This document shows positions 7,523-11,279 of a DNA stretch of 11,279 bases, one piece after another (the first letter of the stretch is position 1; the number at the start of each line of letters is the position of its first letter). The stretch lies in assembly GCA_003024985.2 (NCBI GenBank), contig PXIH01S0018721.1. One strand, given 5' to 3'. The translations under genes and the position numbers were made by a program. Below the pieces are notes generated by a model, which ran no database searches, was not told where the DNA came from, and worked only from the letters and a program-made list of their open reading frames with translations. Source of the stretch: Euperipatoides rowelli (Eukaryota > Onychophora > Udeonychophora > Euonychophora > Peripatopsidae).

Positions 7523-7624
7523 TTTTATCTTCCGGATAAGTACTTTATCAATTTCTGAAATAAAATAATATGCTTTTATCTTGCGGATAAGTACTTTATC
7601 AATTTCTGAAATAAAATAATATGC
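7523..7624. repeat. 51-bp tandem duplication
   Basis: Two adjacent 51-bp copies (7523-7573 and 7574-7624) contain GGATAAGTACTTTATCAATT followed by TCTGAAATAAAATAATATGC. I see one substitution in the core (TTCCGG against TTGCGG). The near identity implies a recent slip or unequal exchange in non-coding DNA. Confidence 0.9.
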
Positions 7625-7800
7625 TTTTTTTTTTATGTTTATTTGGTATTTTAACGGTTAAACATTTGACAAAAAAATACGATTTTGGCTTGACAACGTA
7701 TGTTTTTTTTTTTTAAATTTAATTTTCTGATCATAGATGTCACTAGTTACTGGTCTGTCATAATACTAATTTTGTATATTTTTCCTTCTTAAACCCAGAA

Positions 7801-8462
7801 ATTTTTTTTTTTAAATGATCATAAATAAGCTAATGTGTGTCCTACAAAAATATTTTATGGTTTTATTTAAAGCTAAGAAGATGTATTTCAATATTGTAGT
7901 AATGTTTTTAGAATAATCTAATATAGTAAAAAAAATTATCATAACTGAATATTTTTTTAAAAAATTGAATTTTTTTTTCCTTTTTATCTTTCAAATGTTC
8001 ATCATTTCAATATACTGTACATTAAGATAAATTAAATCTGAAAACACAGTTTTTAAGAAAATGTAATAAAGTTTAAAGAAAATATACGGTTTAATACAGT
8101 AATGTGAAAAATAAAATGTCAGGACACTTTTATTGTTCATTCTGCAATGAAACAACAATTTAAAAAAAAAAAAATGATAAATCTTGTTATTTTTTTCAAA
8201 TGATCATAAGTATGATGTTTGTCTTACATCAATAATTTATGGCTTGAATTAAAGCTAATAAGATGTACATTAATATTATAGTAATAGAAAGTTTTATTAG
8301 TAAAATTTGTCATCAAAACTGAATGTTTGTTTAAAAAATTGATTTTTTTTCCTTTTTAACTTTCATAATTTCAATATACCGGTACATTATTATAAATTAA
8401 ATCTGAAAACACAATTTTAAAGAAAATTTAATAAGGTTTCAGAAAATGTATAGTTTTATACA
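7801..8462. repeat. Diverged tandem duplication, unit about 365-385 bp
   Basis: Copy A (about 7801-8098) and copy B (about 8186-8462) are collinear. Both have a T run then AAATGATCATAA (7813 and 8198), AAAGCTAA-AAGATGTA, a T run then CCTTTTT, TTTCAATATAC, and AAATCTGAAAACACA (8034 and 8399). The offset falls from 385 to 365 through indels, and divergence is substantial. No inverted termini or coding sequence are seen. It is either an old segmental tandem duplication or two fragments of an unknown AT-rich repeat. Confidence 0.8.
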
Positions 8463-8957
8463 CTTACCTCCTAAAATAAAGGCACAGTTTGCTTTTTAAG
8501 ACTTTTAGTCAGAAATTTCAAAATTGCAAGGAATTAGTCAGGCCAATGAGTACATTTCTATAAAAAGACTTTAGGCACTTATAAAAACTTTCTGACTTTA
8601 CCTATTGCCAAAAACTGTTCACCACCACCTATAATGTTTTTTTTTTTACAAGATTTTTCATAATGAAGGGAAAATTTTATGAACTTATTTTTTATTGTTT
8701 AATTATAAATTAATTAAACTATTCTGTAAAATGGCAAAATAGTGAAGAATAAAAATCTAAACCTATCATGCAAAACTCTACTGCATAAACCTAAAGGGAC
8801 AATTACAAAAATTATTCCAAACATTTATTTTTATATATTTAAAAAATAACAAAGATATAATTAAATATATACAATATTATACAGCATTGATTTCAAAAAT
8901 ATCCCCACCCCTCCCATTTTTTTTACTATGTTTTTATCTAAATATAATGTAGTGATT
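8463..8957 (-). other. Probable 3' flank/UTR of the exon at 8958-9276; otherwise no genes
   Basis: No coding frame is seen. If the minus-strand exon is terminal, this region is its 3' UTR and downstream flank. A minus-strand AATAAA (8824-8829, about 130 bp past the stop) is a candidate polyadenylation signal, though such hexamers are common in DNA this AT-rich. A minus-strand GAGGTAAGTG at about 8459-8468 resembles a 5' splice site but has no open frame leading into it. Confidence 0.3.
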
Positions 8958-9276
8958 TTATACATTTGAATCTATATAACAACTAATTGCATAATCACTT
9001 GCCAATTCATCTTTAAGTAATTCTTCCCGACTCGTCTTGTATTCTTCCCGACTCGTCTTGTATTCTTCCCGACTCGTCTTGTACTCTTCATTTTCAATGC
9101 AGACATTTGAGTCTATATTTACATAAAGTTTTTCTAGAGTTTTGAATTCATGATTCATCTTTTGAATGAGGTAATTCTTTTTCTCTTCTGTGTCTTCATC
9201 CACAGGTAAAATAATGACATCGTCAGGTAAGTATTTATACAGAAGGTGAAGTAATAAAATGCATTCGGACTCTTTT
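8958..9276 (-). CDS. Terminal exon of an unidentified gene with a seven-residue repeat
   Basis: This is the most convincing host coding sequence in the window. On the minus strand a 3' splice site (T-rich tract then TTTATTTCCAG, AG at 9277-9278) is followed at once by 105 uninterrupted codons and a stop at 8958-8960. One base precedes the first full codon, so the intron is phase 2. The protein begins KESECILLLHLLYKYLPDD, a leucine-rich helical segment. It continues acidic and lysine-rich (DEDTEEKKNYL, then LEKLYVNIDSN) and carries three exact copies of EEYKTSR encoded by 21-bp DNA units (9020-9082). It ends in a short tail. The charge pattern suggests an extended or coiled-coil C-terminus. 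I recognise no family and give no function. Upstream exons should lie at higher coordinates but none is identified. Copy number of the 21-bp unit may vary between individuals. Confidence 0.65.
9020..9082 (-). repeat. Three perfect 21-bp tandem units inside the exon
   Basis: ATTCTTCCCGACTCGTCTTGT is repeated exactly at 9020-9040, 9041-9061 and 9062-9082 on the plus strand. The period is a multiple of three and preserves the minus-strand reading frame, giving EEYKTSR three times. A partial fourth unit follows on each side (ACTCTTC at 9083; TTAAGTA before 9020). Confidence 0.95.
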
Positions 9277-9289
9277 CTGGAAATAAAAA

Positions 9290-9746
9290 TAATAAAAATA
9301 TACTTTGTATATATAAATAAATAAGCTACGTATATTTAACAAAACATTTAATTTCTTTGAAAGTTAAAAGTATTGCTCTACTATAGAAGCATTTAAATAA
9401 AAGAACCAAGGGAAAAGAAAGCAGAGAACTACTCAATTAAAAAAAATATATAATATAAACTAATTTATTTTAGTAATTTTCACATTTTTAAATATTTGAA
9501 GGTAATCCATTTCTAACCATAAGACCAGCTTCATGGGCCAAATATTGGGGCAGGGTAAAATAGTGGATGAATAGTTGTTAAAGAAAGATGGTTAATGAAG
9601 AAGTAATGAGATAATTTTTGGGGAGGGGGTGTGCAGGGGAAAATAATAGAGAAAAAGTTATATTTGCTTTCGTTTGTCAATTATTCATTCACATACTCTC
9701 TCAATTATTTCCCATACACTGTGCAATGATAGTATTTCATTGCCTT
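9290..9746. other. Intron-like AT-rich stretch, no genes
   Basis: This lies upstream of the exon at 8958-9276 on the minus strand and is probably part of its intron. It contains a G-rich patch at about 9618-9640. I see no coding frame or inverted termini. Confidence 0.4.
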
Positions 9747-9989
9747 TCATTTATCTTCCAGATGAAGTTTATAAAACAATTGACTTTCACATCTCGTGCA
9801 TATGGGATATAGCATTCTTGCCGAACGCCTTTTTAGAATGATGTCCGTCCAACTTTCTACTCTAACCACCTGGGCAAATCAGGCTTCTGGAATGGATTTG
9901 TTAATGGAGTGGGGTATCTGAGAACTCTTAACATTAGCCAACCGTCCCAGCCCGTCAACTTCCAGAGGTCCAATAACATGTCCAAATAT
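9747..9989 (-). pseudogene. Coding-like fragment with internal stop, unidentified
   Basis: A GC-richer block reads on the minus strand as 36 codons (including PLEVDGLGRLANVKSSQIP), a TGA at 9879-9881, then 43 codons in the same frame (FAQVVRVESWTDIILKRRSA, then RMLYPICTRCESQLF) to a stop at 9747-9749. Composition across both halves is that of a real protein, and the TGA could come from an arginine CGA by one C-to-T change. The YPICTRC motif looks like half of a zinc site. An OB-fold followed by a zinc ribbon is one possible reading, but I cannot name a family. A TAA at 9990-9992 precedes the block and no splice acceptor is visible, so I favour a pseudogene or transposon remnant over a live exon. 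It shares a strand with the exon at 8958-9276. Confidence 0.45.
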
Positions 9990-9992
9990 TTA

Positions 9993-10500
9993 CCAAATTT
10001 TTTTCAATTTTCCAGAACTTCTATTCCTACCAATCTTCCATTTCAAATATAAATAACAATTCTAGTTTGAATGGAAAAACTTCTGCAACTTTTTAGAGTT
10101 TGATGATTATCGGGTATAGGTTAATAACACAATCACTAAGGAATATATTTAAATCCACTTTAATAAGCTTGCACCAAGTTAGTGATGGTCACATAATTAT
10201 TTACAAAATAATATGCAGATGTATGGATTGCATATATCCCAGTCATACAAGTTTAACACCACTAGGCTATTTGAAAATAATTCTAGCCTACCAATTACTG
10301 TACATTCAGTTACAAATTTCAAATTCTATTGCATCACAGTTCCTAATATTAATACTTTCCTTGATAGATTGATTGCAATAAGAATACTTTAATATTAGCT
10401 CCTCCTATGATACACATCAATTCCATCGTATTTTCACTTACTAAAACGTTATCACATATCCCTACAGTCTACATCAGTAGGCTTAGAATAATAATCCAAT
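9993..10500. other. AT-rich region without supported genes
   Basis: A plus-strand frame is open at 10100-10372, but it is isoleucine/leucine-rich in the way AT-rich DNA produces by chance. It lacks recognisable motifs or splice signals. Nothing else stands out. Confidence 0.4.
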
Positions 10501-10501
10501 G

Positions 10502-10833
10502 TTAACCCTTTCCACTACACTGAATTCAGAGACTTTGGTTTCTACAGCTCCACAATAAAAATGAAAAATAGTTTTTTTTCTTTTTTAAAATTAAGATTAG
10601 CATTCTTTTAATTTATTTATTTTTAAACTCTCTTGGATAATTAAAGACAACTATATTTTGAGTCTTTGAAACTAAAAAAAAATAGTAACTGAAGCATATT
10701 TGAATATAATAATAATTATTGGATTATGAAATATAAGGAAATGAAAATGGCGATTCAGAATCGACTTTGGAGTACAACTACTAAATTAAAAATTATGGCA
10801 ATTGAGAATCGCCATTGGAGTGGAAAGGGTTAA
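10502..10833. mobile_element. Complete TTAA-flanked piggyBac-type MITE (10506-10829)
   Basis: TTAACCCTTTCCACT (10502-10516) and AGTGGAAAGGGTTAA (10819-10833) are perfect inverted repeats of 15 bases, including the TTAA target duplication on each side. This gives a 324-bp element with 11-bp termini starting CCC. The right subterminal region has two imperfect tandem units (10747-10773 and 10795-10821, ATGGC-ATT-AGAATCG...TTGGAGT) spaced 48 bp, with a counterpart in the element at 1-90. TTAA targeting and CCC termini are piggyBac-superfamily traits. The interior is AT-rich with no transposase, so it would need an autonomous partner in trans. Confidence 0.85.
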
Positions 10834-11121
10834 TTTAAAATATTTTCCATTATTTTAATCAAGTCTATAAATACTGTACTTTTGCTGTTCCTTTCAACAT
10901 CACATGCAATATAAACAATACAAAATATCATCTTAACTGTTGCACATTAAAATCTGCCTTATATTATTAAACACATTAATATCTATTCATTACACAAACA
11001 AATGTTTCATCCATTGTAACAGAAACCAATAATAAAGTCTCTTGTGTGCGAGACTACGTCAGGAAGCAGTGGATCTCACATTAAATGCACACAATTATCA
11101 GATCGTATAAATATACAGTAA
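10834..11121. other. AT-rich region without genes
   Basis: No open frame, inverted termini or RNA gene is seen. This is plain spacer between two TTAA-type elements. Confidence 0.4.
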
Positions 11122-11279
11122 TTAACCCTGCAGACGTCGCGGTATTTATTAAATACATAATTCATTTTTAAAAATTAATTTCTAGCTAATGCACTTAGCT
11201 AGAATATTATACAGCCTTTAATGCTTCTAAATTAATGAGTTTTTTCATCTGTTAATTAGCCGGTGTTGTGACGGCAAGG
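11122..11279. mobile_element. Possible second TTAA-type MITE, cut by the window end
   Basis: TTAACCCTGCAGACGTCGCGG at 11122-11142 has the TTAA-CCC start of a piggyBac-type terminus. The reverse complement of the window's last bases reads CCTTGCCGTCAC, which aligns with CCCTGC-(AGA)-CGTCGC with a small gap. A 10-bp hairpin TTCTAGCTAA / TTAGCTAGAA (11180-11189, 11195-11204) sits close to the midpoint of 11126-11279, as in a folded-back MITE. It shares no terminus beyond CCC with the elements at 1-90 and 10502-10833. The far target duplication is outside the window. Confidence 0.35.

Noticed and set aside
9218-9240. Plus-strand CAGGTAAGTAT as a 5' splice site of a plus-strand gene
   Set aside because: It lies inside the minus-strand exon, which has a longer open frame, a good acceptor and in-frame repeats. 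The plus frame stops quickly.
9618-9812. 64-codon plus-strand open frame
   Set aside because: Part of it is antisense to the better-supported minus-strand block at 9747-9989, and the rest is AT-rich chance sequence.
10100-10372. 90-codon plus-strand open frame
   Set aside because: Isoleucine/leucine-heavy composition is typical of AT-rich non-coding DNA. No motif or splice signal bounds it.

Overview
This window looks like intergenic or intronic DNA of an AT-rich animal genome, most likely an insect. It has no bacterial-type operons, ribosome binding sites or dense coding. It has a credible spliced exon with a pyrimidine-rich 3' splice site, long A/T runs, and decayed eukaryotic transposons of several superfamilies. 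A hemipteran (planthopper-like) source is a guess from general flavour only. One ambiguous base (n) lies at 7079.

Layout from left to right. 1-90 is the right end of a TTAA-flanked (piggyBac-type) MITE. 91-1298 is featureless. 1299-1544 holds an 84-bp tandem repeat carrying 26-bp perfect hairpins. 2180-2657 (minus) is a broken Ty3/gypsy-type integrase remnant. About 2648-4680 (plus) is one long, dead, Jockey/CR1-like non-LTR retrotransposon (LINE), read from its endonuclease to its C-terminal tail with the reverse transcriptase core deleted. Two further elements sit inside it: a 370-bp hAT-type MITE with an 8-bp target duplication (2781-3150), and the 3' tail of a second LINE in the opposite direction (about 3979-4217). 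5191-5393 is a GC-richer block that may be an exon. 5928-6460 is a candidate MITE, directly abutting a dead Tc1/mariner-family transposase C-terminus (6460-6741, minus). 6871-8462 holds several local duplications. 8958-9276 (minus) is the best live gene piece, a terminal exon with a seven-residue repeat. 9747-9989 (minus) is a coding-like block with an internal stop. 10502-10833 is a complete TTAA-flanked MITE related to the one at the left edge, and 11122-11279 may be a third, different one cut by the window end.

No set of genes works together here. The window records successive transposon insertions and small rearrangements around at most one or two host exons on the minus strand. The most informative points are the nested insertions whose boundaries can be read to the base, the hairpin array that looks like a replication template switch, and the repeat-bearing terminal exon of an unidentified gene. 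I found no tRNA or rRNA gene, CRISPR array or intact transposase, and I see no convincing undescribed system.
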